A DNA stretch of 64,000 bases from contig VWZX01005763.1 in assembly GCA_013399015.1 (NCBI GenBank), positions 1,488,001 through 1,552,000 on the forward strand, written 5' to 3'. A program made the translations under genes and the position numbers. Shown in pieces: positions 1 through 11,516 of this stretch. Below the pieces are notes generated by a model. That model had not been told where the DNA came from. It worked only from the letters and a program-made list of their open reading frames with translations, and ran no database searches. This stretch comes from Galbula dea (taxonomy: Eukaryota > Chordata > Aves > Piciformes > Galbulidae). How positions within the stretch are numbered: the first letter of the stretch is position 1; each line of letters begins with the position of its first letter.

Positions 1-2434
1 AGATTACAAATACCTTTGACATTTCAGAGATAATCAATCTGGTTTTGTTTACCAGTTAAATTAGTTAAAGACTAGACAACAAGCCAGTGTTATATCATAA
101 CTGGTTACATGTTGCCATGGACCACAGAGGAAAAAAAAAAGAGATGCTCTGATATATTCTGTGGCTGACTGATGTTTCTACCTATGAGCAGAGTTTAGAT
201 TGAGAGGAATCCAAAGTCTTTTTCTTTCTACTGCTTACATTAGAAAATTCAGCTTAGTGCAGTTAGTAGAAATCTGGATTGATCTAAGTTTTAAGACCAT
301 TGTAATGAAGATGACAGTGAACATCATAAAAAGCAGTGGAAGGCTCATGATGAATAAGATGAAAAATGAAGGCAGTATTTAAAAACCTGGAATAATGTGT
401 TACTACATGATCCTCTGTATGCTGTTTTCACAGGGTTTCAGCCACTAAATGCTCTAATAATATGCTATATAAAAAAGTCAAACCAACCACACATTCAACA
501 CAGCTATATCTTTTGTTTATCAGTAGCATATCTGAGGTTAATTAAATATTCAAACTGAATATTGTGAAACAGCTACTATTGTTCTTCATGCAGCCATTAA
601 TCCAAAATTTAAATCTGTAAATAACGCCAAAACTTATCAGGACTAAGAGCACAGTGATTACAATCTTTCAGTCTTATTAAGAGTGAACAAACCAAGGCCA
701 AGAAACTCAATCCTTCAGCTTGGCTTCTTACAGAAGGCAAGGGAAGTCAACATCTCTCTTAAGTACATACAAATGAAATCCTGGAACAAAATTAATTCTG
801 TCCCCCTAAAACTTAATAACTAATTGCTATTGTTAAATTCTTCTCTGGTAGCCAATTAACTTTGCATTTGTGAATCCCTTGAACTTGAAGTTTAAAAGTT
901 TAATTCCAGCCTTTGACTGATGAAACCATGCAAACACTTCACCAACGAAGCACAGAAAAAATGAGCATTAGCGCACACAGTTATTCTAACTGCCTTGGCA
1001 GAGTACTTGGTCGTGGTTTGTTTTGGGGTTTGTTGTTTCAGGCTTGGGGGGGGGGGGTTTGTCTCTCAACTGGTAGGTTGCTACCCATCAATTTTAGAGG
1101 GCACAAAGTTTGAGGCACATAAATTAAGCTTTCTGTAACACATGTGAAAATTATTGCTCAGCAACTAAGGTTAAAAGAGAGGCTGATGCATCTACAAAAC
1201 ATCGAAGATGGCAGAAGAGTATAGGAAGAAACCTGCATATTGCTATCATTTAAGAACCCTCAGCACTATAAAATGCTTTTAGAAACATTCAAGGATATTG
1301 TAAAATTTCATTCCAGGACAGAACTTAGCCTTTAAGGGGACTCTATGCACAAAAAGCTTTGTTTGCTTAGTAACCTCATCTAGCTTGCTTTCTGGGAAGA
1401 AAAATTGCCTGAGAGTTTGAAGTTTCCCCAAGTCCATGACCCAGAAGTAAATAAAATTGGAAGTCAGGCTATTCAGCCTACATCATTTGCTTACAAGCTC
1501 AAAAACATATTATAATATCAGTTAATGCACACAAGGCACAACTAGCTGCACTGTCCTGCACTCACCCGTGGAGCCCAGCGCAGAGCCGCACTGAAGCTCT
1601 GTTTAACATTCCAGCCTGGACATCTTCATATCTAGCACTGGGCATTTGCTGAAATATGCCATATGCTATGCATTAAACAACGTCAGAGATGCTGTCCTCT
1701 GCACCAAGGCAGTGCCAGAACTCTATCAGAGTTTACTTTCAGCTTTCTCCTTAGAAAATGAAGTCAAAAGTCAACTAAAAACCTCACAAGAACTTACGAT
1801 ACAGATTTACTACAAATGCATTCATTACATTCTCCCGTGCAGATGTTGGAAGCACCTCGCAACATTACTGTCATAAAGCCTGAAACAGATTAAAAATTAA
1901 ATAACCAGCTTCCCCACAGCAGTTTAAGACAGAAATTACAGACAGCTTCCATGTGATTTCTTATCCTTTTGAATTAGTTTATGGCAGCAGTAGATTTTTC
2001 CGTGGTGATGAAGTCACCGTGCTAAGAAAAAAAAAAAGAGGAAAGTGCTACCAGCCACCAGGTGAAAGCACCTAGGGCTCTAATTGCATATTAAACTGCT
2101 GTTTGCATTGACAAATGATTACAGCTGCAAGCAATCCAGGTAGAGCTCTAAGCTCCATTACAAGCAAGTCACTGCAAAACTCAGAGAACAACTGAAAAAA
2201 CGTGAAACTCTCCAACGGATTTTTTTTTTTTTTAAAGCAAGAACAGCAACAGGACAGCTGTAACTAGCTGTAACTTCAGAAAAGCTCCACCCCTTCCCAC
2301 CTGAAAACATTAATCCCTGCTTGATTACTGAAACTGCTGTTAGTAAGCATTCCGCACTGATAGGCAGGTGTTGAGAAACTCATCCCAGGTGCTTCCAACA
2401 AGGACTTGAGGAGCTCTTAACGGTTTTTACTTAC
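1..2434 (-). other. SLIT3: SLIT3 intron 1 (promoter-proximal part)
   Basis: This is the start of the first intron of SLIT3, read on the minus strand from the donor next to the coding exon; the acceptor lies outside the window. The donor reads GTAAGTAA on the minus strand (GT at 2434-2433), a match to the vertebrate consensus. The sequence is AT-rich and without convincing coding potential. The only low-complexity tracts I see are a run of 12 G at 1046-1057 and a run of 14 T at 2220-2233. I recognise no transposon and no small RNA here. The microRNA genes hosted by SLIT3 in other vertebrates lie in much later introns. Confidence 0.85.
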
Positions 2435-2619
2435 AGTCTCTCTGCATTCCTGGGAATATCCCTCGGTACACTTTTAAGTCCGAGTCCATGACAATCCACG
2501 TTGGAAGCAATACATGTACATTTATGCGGGCATCCTCCAACAGGCGTCCAACTCAGCGAGCTCCAAAAGCTCAAGACCATTCCAAGGCACAGAAACGCAC
2601 TTCTCCCATCAGACAACAT
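2435..2619 (-). CDS. SLIT3: SLIT3 first coding exon (start codon, signal peptide, beginning of LRR domain 1)
   Basis: This exon encodes the N-terminus of SLIT3, a large secreted glycoprotein that signals through ROBO receptors in axon guidance and in vascular, heart and diaphragm development. It has 62 residues, and the last Leu codon is split (CT in this exon). Residues 1 to about 29 form a signal peptide with a hydrophobic stretch (FLCLGMVLSFW). Residues 30-43 carry the LRR N-cap cysteines in the pattern C-x3-C-x-C-x6-C (C30, C34, C36, C43). They are followed by VDCHGLGL and IPRNAERL, which match the SLIT family. CPHKCTC, GLGL and NAERL fit SLIT3 better than SLIT1 or SLIT2, which have NTERL. 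The ATG sits in a good context (A at -3), and an in-frame TGA 18 bases upstream rules out a longer protein. The donor follows directly, at the point where other SLIT genes break after ERL. The signal peptide is unlike the mammalian one, as is usual for this region. The remaining exons lie to the left, outside the window. Confidence 0.93.
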
Positions 2620-3210
2620 GGTTTCTTGATCTCTTCAGTGAGTAGAAAACTGTGCCCAAGCAGCCAGCCCTTAATGATGAAATGCCTCTAAGAAGAGAGG
2701 GAAAAGAAAACAAGAGGCTCTTAGTACAGCCGAAGGGAACCCACCACTGCCATCCTCGCCGGAGCGCCAGTAAACCTTCAAAGGCGCCTGAAAAGGTTAC
2801 GTTAGGTGGAAGAAGGTGGGGAATTGCCTTTCGGGCTCAGGTTTCTTTCTGTTATCTGCAACCGGTACCAGAAGGCAGATAGTTTAACAGAGCTTCAGCC
2901 AGATGCGTCGTCAGATGAAAGAGAAACCGGGAGCAGAGGAAAACACACACACAAAACATCCATCAGAAGCGGCGGCAGTCTCCAAAGCAGCCTCCTCCGC
3001 TCCCCATCGCCCCACCTGGGCCGGGCAGGTAACCCACGAAGAAGGTGTGGGTCGATTCAAAGGCACCTCGCCGCCAGCTCCTCAGGCGCTGCCTCCCGCC
3101 GCTGAGCTGCCCCTGCTGCCGCGGGCCCGCACCCCCGCGCTGGTTGCCGGCGGAGCCGGGACCGGGAGGCGGGCAGAGGGAGGAATGGATGGGCGCTCAC
3201 TCCCCATCCA
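2620..3210 (-). other. SLIT3: Probable SLIT3 5' UTR
   Basis: This is the minus-strand stretch between the presumed promoter and the SLIT3 start codon. It becomes steadily more GC-rich upstream, reaching island composition above about 2900. The right-hand boundary is an estimate based on the CCAAT and CRE positions, not an observed transcription start. No splice signals on the minus strand force an upstream intron, so a single long leader is the simplest model, but a 5' UTR intron cannot be excluded. Confidence 0.5.
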
Positions 3211-3740
3211 CTGTACATAGCAAACCGGGTAAGCACCCACCACAGAACCACCCCTCCCAAAAAACAGCACCCGCAGCGCCCATTGGCTGCGGGCTCCTTG
3301 ACGTCACCAAACTGCCCAACTTTTGGAGCGGAGGGAGGGAGAGAGAAAGTTTCTGGGGGGTGGGTTGTGTCGGTTTTGGGGAGTTGCGGCACCTTACCTC
3401 GGTACGAACCCCCCAGTTCGTCTTGGGGTCGGGGAGGTGCGAGACCCCTTCCCCGCCCCGTGTGAGACGGCCCCGGGTGACTACGGGCGAACCGAAGCCT
3501 TTGTTCCGCGTCCGTACTCCCCGAGTACCCCCTGGCGGCGGGACCGGCACGGGCACCACCACCCCCCAGTCCCCGGCCGGCCCCTGCGACCCCCAGGCCG
3601 AGCACCGAGCCGATCCTGCCTCGGCGCATCGCCCCTGGCGTGCTGCCTGTTCCAACGGCCAGGGCCAAGCCGAACTACAGCAACGTTCCCTGGAAATCGG
3701 ACCAAGCGGCCTGCCTTCACCTGGCAGTTCCGTCCTGAGG
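2740..3740. promoter_or_regulatory. SLIT3: CpG island and promoter of SLIT3
   Basis: A roughly 1-kb segment rich in G+C and in CG dinucleotides stands out from AT-rich sequence on both sides and lies just upstream of the SLIT3 start codon. It contains a perfect palindromic cAMP-response element TGACGTCA at 3299-3306, an inverted CCAAT box (CCAAT on the minus strand, 3286-3282) and a GC-box-like run of G on the minus strand at 3258-3251. This order suits a minus-strand start near 3190-3230. A TATA box is not evident. Long open frames on both strands here are a by-product of the base composition. Confidence 0.8.
3282..3306 (-). promoter_or_regulatory. SLIT3: CRE (TGACGTCA) and CCAAT box in the SLIT3 promoter
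   Basis: The full eight-base CRE palindrome at 3299-3306 and a CCAAT pentamer on the minus strand at 3286-3282 lie 13 bases apart. The combination of CREB/ATF and NF-Y sites at this spacing is common in CpG-island promoters. That they control SLIT3 is inferred from their position about 670 bases upstream of its ATG. Confidence 0.55.
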
Positions 3741-5334
3741 TGTACTTGGAGGCTCAGAACCATTTCACCTAAAGTGAACTAAAAAAGCACAAAAAGATGC
3801 AGCACACCCTGAAAATCTAATAACTTGAGTCCTAGGAGATTCACAGGAAAGTGGTTCTTCAAGGTCAGTGAACAGGAAGGTTTTCCCTGTAGTACACTAG
3901 ACAGTGCCCTCCTGAGCCAAAATAAAGCTGTTGTATGCACATCATGCGAACCTGTTTCAAAACATCTGGTTTCTTATGTTGTGCATTTAAGTTCAAAAGG
4001 CACCTTCATGCACAACATACTTGGGAAGACATAACCTGTCCCTCACCTACATCACAAACTTCTGGTCCACGACTGTGGAGTCAGGCTCTGTTCCTGCAGG
4101 TAGGGAGGACTTGCACCTTTTTCTGTTCTACAAGGACCACAACCAGTATCACCATGAAACCCTCACAACCCTTCAAAGAGTTCGTTTCTGACAACATTTG
4201 CTTCATGTTTTGGTCACTGGAATTTGTAGTGACATGAGGCATTCCTGCCCAACTTGCTAGTTTCTTTAGCCTAAACTGGTGAAATGTTCCCCTTTAGAGC
4301 CAGTAAAGCAGCTGCTTCTCTACTGCCCTCCTTTGCAAGCCAAGACTTGACACTCCAGACCATTTCCCTGCTGAGAGCGGTTTGCCAAAGAGCACATGCG
4401 AGACCACAATTAACCTTCACCTCTCCTGGTCTTTGTCTGAAAAAGCAATAAAGTGATTTTCTCATTTTATAGTGAATTATTTATGTAAGAAATTTCATTT
4501 TGAATAGAAACCACTTTGATCTAGCCTTAAGATAGAAACACTTGTGTGACCAAACTAAAAGAGCAGTTGATTGGTCCTTATATATGAGAAGACTCAGTAA
4601 CGAATGACACAAGGCTTGAAAATGCACAGAGGGACTCAGCCATCATTCCTTTAAGTCACTGCTTTGTGCTGCTTTAGAAAAGATTAGAAATCTTCCAAAT
4701 CTACAGAAGCCAAAAGTTCAAGATTGTGTGTGTAATTCTGTCTGGATCCTCAAATGAACCTCTCCATTCCTGCAGCAAAAGGGAGAGGAAGATCACTTTA
4801 ACCTCCAGAACTGACAAATCCAGCAAAGGGCAAAGCCACGTCCACTGCCTCTCCAGCCTAACAGTCCCCACAGCAGCAATGATAGCTGGAGGAGCTGTAA
4901 GAGCTTGAACCGTGCCCCTCTCCTTTACCCTCTGGAGAGGGCAAAAGCCCAGGCAGCTTCCCACATGTCACTGTCATTCATCACTATCTATTTGGAAGCA
5001 AGTACCTTAAATCCAGTGTTAGTCTACAAGACATCACCTCTTGAACATGGAACAGCTGGTTCAGGCTAGACAGAAATTATGCTGCTTAGAGAGACAAAGT
5101 ATTCCAAAAGCTCTGAAGTCTCCTCCAACACAGACTAAAGGTACACATCCTTAGCTCATTCAAGCAGTGAAAATACTTTTCTTGGAACCTAACTTTCCTT
5201 GGCAGCTATGCAACATCATTCCAAAGAAAGACTTTTTTCCTCTTCTAGTTGACTAGCAAGTGTCTTCCTAGCCACACTGATGGCCATATGGAGAGGCACT
5301 CCCCTCACCTCAGAATGAAAGCACAGAAGCCATT

Positions 5335-5415
5335 GGAACTGAGTAAATATGATTACAAATAATGCAAACACCATAGTCTGCTGAAATTTTTTTAAGTTAC
5401 TAATGTTTAGCTTTG
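5335..5415 (+). repeat. Direct repeat copy A of an unrecognised dispersed sequence
   Basis: This stretch matches 8029-8113 in the same orientation. Shared blocks, in order, are AAATATGATTACAA, AATGCAAACA, CATAG, a T run, TTTAAGTTACTAA and GTTTAGCT. Small indels separate the blocks. Similarity fades beyond the ends on both sides. It could be an old interspersed element present twice or a local duplication about 2.7 kb apart. It does not resemble CR1. Confidence 0.7.
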
Positions 5416-7431
5416 ATAAATGTCAAATTCTAAGAAAAGCCAAAAAAACTCCCTAAAACCTTTCCAGCGCTGTCATCCCTGGCAGTTAGCTTCGCTGCTA
5501 ATCCCTCACAACAAAATTTCTCTGAAAAAGAGAAATGAACCAGACAATAATGGCAGAAAAACAGATGAGCCAAAAGTCAAAGCTATCTTTGAAATACATT
5601 TAATGATTGTAAAAACTCAGAGACATGTTTTCCCACATTCCAGTTAAAACGGCTCTTAGAAGGAGATGGTCACACATTCTCAAGACATGCCACAGGGAAG
5701 CAGAGTGTTGACTCTGCTGTTTTTCCTTCACACATCTCCTATGGCTTCTGGCTCTTGGCAACTGCTAGAAGCTGGCAAATGAGTCTCTGTTCATCTCTTA
5801 GTATGCAGTTGGCAGAGGTCAGCACAGCATGTGCCACACAAAACTGCACAAAGCAACAGATTCTGGAATAATCTGAATCTACAAAGTATTTCTTTTTTGT
5901 ATTTATACTAATTTAAACAAGTACTTTATTTTTATGAAGCTATCTATGGCTGGACAGTTTTTCTCCAGACTATTTCCTGAAGTAGTAGAAACTACCAACA
6001 TTTCCCTACATGTAAAACTCCTTACAAACCAGATTATTATCAAAGGTGTGCTGTCTACTCAGCAGGGACGTGGATCTTGCCTGCTGCTTCTGCAATAAGA
6101 AACAGTCATTTCTCTGGGAAAATTATTAGCTCACTGTATTTAGAACATCTCTGTGTCAGTTTGGAAATGATTTAATGTGCAAATATTTTTATTTAATTAT
6201 TTGTTTTCAAGTAGAAAAAAACATGTAGTTTTGCTTTTTCTTCTTTTAGTATGGAAGAACATTTACTAAACAGATTTTCAGAGTATATTGACATTCAAGC
6301 AGTGCTGTTATCTCAGCAGTTCTGTAGCTACCTTCTCTCTTGAACCCACCAACAGTATCCTCACTGACCCCACCACTACCTCCACCTTACAATAGTACCC
6401 TTAACATCACTTCCAGTCTAGAAGAGGACTGAGTTGTGGGAGCAGCAGAAAGGCAGAGTGGACAAAACTGCAAGATCATGGGAGCTGCTTGGGGAGAGGA
6501 AAGTGAAAGAAAATAACTTCTCTGAATAAGTCTGAACTTCCAACCCCACCTTCACAAAGCATGCAAGCACAATGAGTGATTTAGAGTTAGTGTCAGGATA
6601 CATCACATGATGTGGTATGCATAACGTCACCATGTTTCTTGTCAGAGGTTCCTGGGCAGTTATGCATGCACACATGCTGTTTAGCAAGAGTGACACATCT
6701 GAGAAGCATAGGACTTGCTGCACTTGCATTGTCCATGTGGCCTGCACATGTGCAGTCAAGCTGATGGTTCCCAAATGCTCATACTTTCTGCGAGCACAAT
6801 AGTCAGTTGTCTACAGGCCTGATGGGAACTGTAGCAGGGCCTGGTCAGTTGGCTGGAGCCCTGAAATCTCAAAGTGTATGGGTAAAAAAGACCTGTTGAA
6901 GGAACCCAAACATATGATACTCTGGTTCAAGCAACAAAAGACCATCACAGAACCTCAGTTGGCTGGACTACCTGCACCAGAGAGCAAAGCCTCCACCATA
7001 ACCAGCAGTAACTAGGAGGGCGGAGAGGGAATGTGTAATTTTCCTCTTCAAAGGAATCAAGCCTTGAATCTTATCATGGAAGTCACAAGGCTCCCTGAAC
7101 AGCCCTAAGAGGAGCGCTCGAGCACATCCACCACATCACTTAATGCTTTGCCACATGATCAAGCTGATGTGTGCATTTTAAACGTGCTAAGTTCTAACTC
7201 CGCCTAATTTTCAAGTCCCTGATGCAATCATTTGGGAAGCAATGGCATAGAGCAAGTTAAATAAAGTATCTGAGTGCATTCCCTAAAAAGGACATAAAGC
7301 TACCACTTGAGAACCCTGTCAAGGCTGAGGAATTTGAGCTTGATTTTTATTAGAAGCTAGATATAGAATATAGGTTTAATACGACAGAAGTCAATATTGC
7401 CATATTGTGTCAGGTACACATGATCTAAGCA

Positions 7432-7650
7432 CTTCTTCGTGCTCTGGGTGACCGGTGCACGATCAAGATCCGCCCTGGCAGGAGCAAGAGCAGGACTTAG
7501 CGCTAGGGTCCCAGCAGGCAGAGCCTACGTGGTGTCGCGATGCCCTCGTGTGGCTGTGAGCCCTGCGGGCCCTCTGCTGCCTTGTGAGCGCCTGTCCCAC
7601 GGGTCTCCTGCTTAGGGGTCCGCTGTCTCCTGCACACAGATCATTTGAGT
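7432..7650. other. Isolated GC- and CpG-rich patch of unknown origin
   Basis: About 200 bases with at least a dozen CG dinucleotides, including TCGCG and GCGCC, are embedded in AT-rich DNA that is depleted in CG. The edges are fairly sharp (near 7432 and near 7650). A minus-strand frame of 69 codons runs through it but matches no family I know. Possible explanations are a fragment of a retroviral LTR or another young insertion, a small orphan CpG island acting as an enhancer or promoter, or a retrocopy of a GC-rich exon. I see no poly-A tail or clear target-site duplication. Confidence 0.5.
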
Positions 7651-8028
7651 GGGTTAAATAGTCTTTGAACATGCGAGACTTTAAAATTCACATGCAGATC
7701 TAGTCAAAACTGTGGTCATAATAAACCATGGGAAGACGATAGCACGACAGGGAAGAAAAAGAGATTCAACTGATGCTGAATCAGACCTCAGCTTTAATGC
7801 CACAAGTTTCATAAAGATATTGGCATTTTCTACTCCCATTTGAAGAGGAAAATTAATTATCAATTACAGACTGAATATTGGCTTATACAGATATATTTTT
7901 CACGTTAACTCTTTTTGTTAATTAAGAAAACAATGCTTTGTTTTCTTCATTAAGAATGTGTTAGGCTGAGCAAACACTGGTTTTACCTGTGCCTTTGTTC
8001 TTAAATTTAATGCTTACAGAAATGAGCT

Positions 8029-8113
8029 GAAACTAAATAAATATGATTACAATTAATGCAAACATCATAGCCTGATAATAGTAGTTTTTTTTAAGTTACT
8101 AAAGTTTAGCTAA
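8029..8113 (+). repeat. Direct repeat copy B of an unrecognised dispersed sequence
   Basis: This is the partner of the copy at 5335-5415, in the same orientation. The matching blocks are AAATATGATTACAA, AATGCAAACA, CATAG, a T run, TTAAGTTACTAA and GTTTAGCT. Copy B has a few extra bases (GATAATAGTAG region) before the T run. By eye the two are clearly related but diverged, so the event is not recent. Confidence 0.7.
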
Positions 8114-11100
8114 GTTCAATGCTTACTGAAATAAGCATTAGCTGGTCTTAAAATAGTCAAACTATAAAATAAAAACAGTTATCAGACCTAAGACACTGCT
8201 AAAGGCTACTACTTGGTATGAAACATCAGATGGATTAGAAGGTCTAGCAACAGCAGCTAGTCTTGTAACAGAATTAAAATGAATATTAGCAATCTGTTCA
8301 TCTTTACTCACAAATCCATTCCCTTTTTGAGATGTGGTAATGAGGAAGATGACTCCATGCAAGAAAGCTTGTGTCACACTGTCACCTGGCACACCATGAT
8401 TCACCATGCAGTACACAAAAAGAGCAGTAACTTTGAGCAGCAAAGAATCTATATAGGATTTCTTCCACATAGAATGGAACTCCCTTTCATACTAATTATG
8501 TAGAAGATCATGACTGAAACTTAATAAAACGTATATTTTCCTCTCTTGCTTAGATTCAGAGACAGAATTGCCATTGCCCTTGAAATTTTTAATAACTTTA
8601 TTCTGTCAGTTTAATTCTAATAATGGACTGTATGGAATTTACCTGCTCTTTATTCTAGTTCCTAATATGCTATTGCTCAGGTAGGTGAAGTCAAACTGGG
8701 AAGTAGCAGAAAGCTAATTGACTAACAAGGGGGGATCATGCACCTTCACTGTTGCTGAAAACATTTTAAATGTGTTGAAGAATCTTAAGTTCTAGCTTAT
8801 GAAGAAAACAAAAAGTAGTTCCACTAAAAGCTTAGTAAATTAGATTATTTTATATTAGATTTGTATCATCCACCAGAAACCACCTAGAAAGCCTTCCATA
8901 TTATATTTCCTCTGCTATTTACTGTGACATATGCAGCATCCACTATAACTATTGAGCTACCTCTGCCTTACCTAATTCACATGCACCTACAACCTTCTAT
9001 AGCTTTTTCTGCTTCACACTCAGCATTTAAGTAAATACTAGAGAAAATGAAACAAATGCAGAACAAAGCCTAGTGTTATGTGCTTTTAGTGTGCAAATGC
9101 TACCTCATAGATGAGGGGTTTGTTCTTAACTTAATGTCTGTAATCAATATGAATACAGCTTGCACAGAGAGGACAATATTCAATTCTGTTTCCAAAACAT
9201 GTAGGCTTCTGTAAGAAAGTAGTGAATTAGCTGAAAAATCTAAATAATTTAAATACCTGTGGAATATATGAAAGGCTAAGAGGTCACAGGACAGTATCCT
9301 TTCAGGCTTTGAGGTGTTACTTCTGAAGCAAGACATAACAAGTTTCAGCAACAGTTACAGGAGAAACTGGAGAGTCAAAATGCATAATCCATGACCTTCA
9401 CTGCTGTATGAAACAGTATTTCCTTAGCTTTACATTGGTTTGTTTCAGCCAGAATCATGGCTGTCTACACCAGCACTTGTTAAAAAAACCCAAACTGTTG
9501 AATGGGCAGAACTGTAGCTACACTTTGCCATCAACTATTAAGACAGTGTAGAAATACTGTTTTCATATATGAGCCATTACCAGTTTCTGGACAAACATGC
9601 TCTTTGTACTTCAGCATACAGAATACTAATAGTCTGTAGATATATGCAATAATGCACACTAGTTTCAGTGGTGGAAAATCATTAAATGAAGTGCAACTTA
9701 GGAGAAGAGTTAGTGGATGAATATACTGAAATGGACTGTTCATAACAGTAGAATCTTGCCACACAAAAAAGCATAATAGTTTCTTTGACTATTTCCTCAG
9801 TTTGAAACCCAAACCAGAAGGATGGGACAGCATACATTTATTATCCTAATTGAGGCCTTTTCACATGGAAAAATGACCTTACATAGTCTTGGAGGACAAA
9901 GCTAAGCCATAATTCTTTGCAGCTTTAGAGAAGCAGCATTCAAAGCTGTTATTGATAAGTTTTCTATGTTGATCTTTTGATTGAATATTATTAACACGTG
10001 AGTACAAAGAGCAACCCCATTTTCACTGTGAAGCATTTCATCATCTCAGCTGTGGATGGTTCACATGGCTCAATGTGTCTCAACTGTCTTGTTTTGAAGC
10101 ATAAGTAGCTTCCTAGAATTTTTCCTTCAAAGATGCATCAATGGGCATAAAACATCAAGAAACATGTGCTGGCATCAGAGATTCATGCCTTCATCTAATC
10201 ACAGTATGGTGGTTCCCCACCACTGATATTGAAATGTTTTCATTAGTGTATCTGAAGGTTAAAAATACATTCAAAATAAAACTTGGGCTGTTAGATCCCC
10301 ATTATGTCAACACTAACATTAAACAATTCTTTTGACTACAGAAAGGAATTATCCAGTGGTTAAGCAGGAACAGGAAAACTTGGATTTTATTTCTGTGGTA
10401 GTTACAGGCTATGACCTTGGCAAATCAGTCTTTTGGCCTCTGGTTACTAGTTCATGAAGATTTATAATACACACAAGGTTGTATCACATTCTGAGCTTTA
10501 CAAAGCATGTTGCAAGTATTATTTTCAGTCTAAGCTAAAGTTTACATTAAGTATCAAGGACTACAAGTATTTTGTAAATTTGCAATATTTTTATTGACAT
10601 GAACATTTTGTGGTCTTGACATTAGACTTCTTTCCCCCTTCTGGATGTCTTCAACAGATATAGTAACTGAAAACAAAGTACTAGAGAAAATTCCAAATTT
10701 TCCATGTCAGTATTCTCTTAGACATGTATATTGATCTGGCTGGCTGTAGAGGAGTATTTTTTATCAGTACTCCTCAATATCTACTCTGCTTACTGTATAA
10801 GGGATGGAAAACCAACGAATGAAAGATCTGAAAACATCTTATGCAAAGCTTTTGAAATAGAATATTTAATATCTAGTTGATAAATTCTGTGGGTTGTTTG
10901 TTTGTTGGGGCTTTCTAATCCCCTCTGCAACACAAGTACAAGAAATTTGACACATGGGGACAATGACCATCCACAGTAGACAGAGGAAAAAGGCTTTGTC
11001 TGATTTCCTAGGCCCCAGAAGCCAATGTCTTGCATAATTTCTTTCAGACCTACCCTTAGAAAGTAAACTGTAGAACTTCATAATGTTTTACAAAAGGATT

Positions 11101-11357
11101 TTGCACTGAAGCTTTCAAGCTTGATTTTTCAACATGCTACAGAAGATTACTAACCTCCTTGAAATGAAAGTAATCCTTATCCAACGTGGTTACTAATTGG
11201 AAAGCCAAATGCTGTTAATTTAGAGAAGTCAATGGCCAAAACAGACTCAAAAGTGTTATTCTGATGCTTACACTTTCATACACAAAGAATGATCTCAGAG
11301 TTTTGGAATTTTAAGAGTTAAAACATTTTAAAAGTACAGATGAAGTCCTTAAATGTT

Positions 11358-11516
11358 AATCACAGAATCACAGAATGTTAGGAGTTGGAAGGGACCTTGA
11401 AAGATCGTCTAGTCCAACCCCCCTGCCACAGCAGGATTCCCTAGACCAGGTCACACAGAAGAATGTCCAGATGGGTTTTGAATATCTCCAGAGAAGGAGA
11501 CTCCACAACCTTCATT
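11358..11516 (-). mobile_element. CR1 LINE 3' fragment
   Basis: This is the 3' end of an avian CR1 non-LTR retrotransposon inserted on the minus strand and truncated at its 5' end, as nearly all CR1 copies are. Read on the plus strand it opens with two CACAGAAT units (the complement of the terminal ATTCTGTG repeats). It continues with GGAGTTGGAAGGGACCTTG, GTCTAGTCCAACCC and CTAGACCAGGTCACAC, which are diagnostic of the CR1 tail, and ends near AAGGAGACTCCACAACC. It carries no coding capacity. Confidence 0.93.

Larger units (their letters stand above)
3741..11357. other. Intergenic DNA, left part, no supported gene
   Basis: The tract is AT-rich with only short open frames on both strands, none of which I recognise. 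It contains a pair of related copies (5335-5415 and 8029-8113) and the CpG-rich patch at 7432-7650, which are listed separately. No tRNA, snRNA or CR1 element is apparent elsewhere in it. Regulatory elements of SLIT3 may well lie here, but they cannot be identified without cross-species comparison. Confidence 0.6.

Noticed and set aside
1..2434. SLIT3-hosted microRNA (miR-218 family)
   Set aside because: That microRNA lies in a later SLIT3 intron. No matching hairpin was seen in this part of intron 1.
3045..3782. Plus-strand frame of 245 codons and overlapping minus-strand frame (3057-3668) of 203 codons in the SLIT3 island
   Set aside because: CpG islands are poor in stop codons, so long frames arise on both strands. 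The products are Pro/Arg/Gly-rich without domain resemblance, and the region is promoter and 5' UTR.
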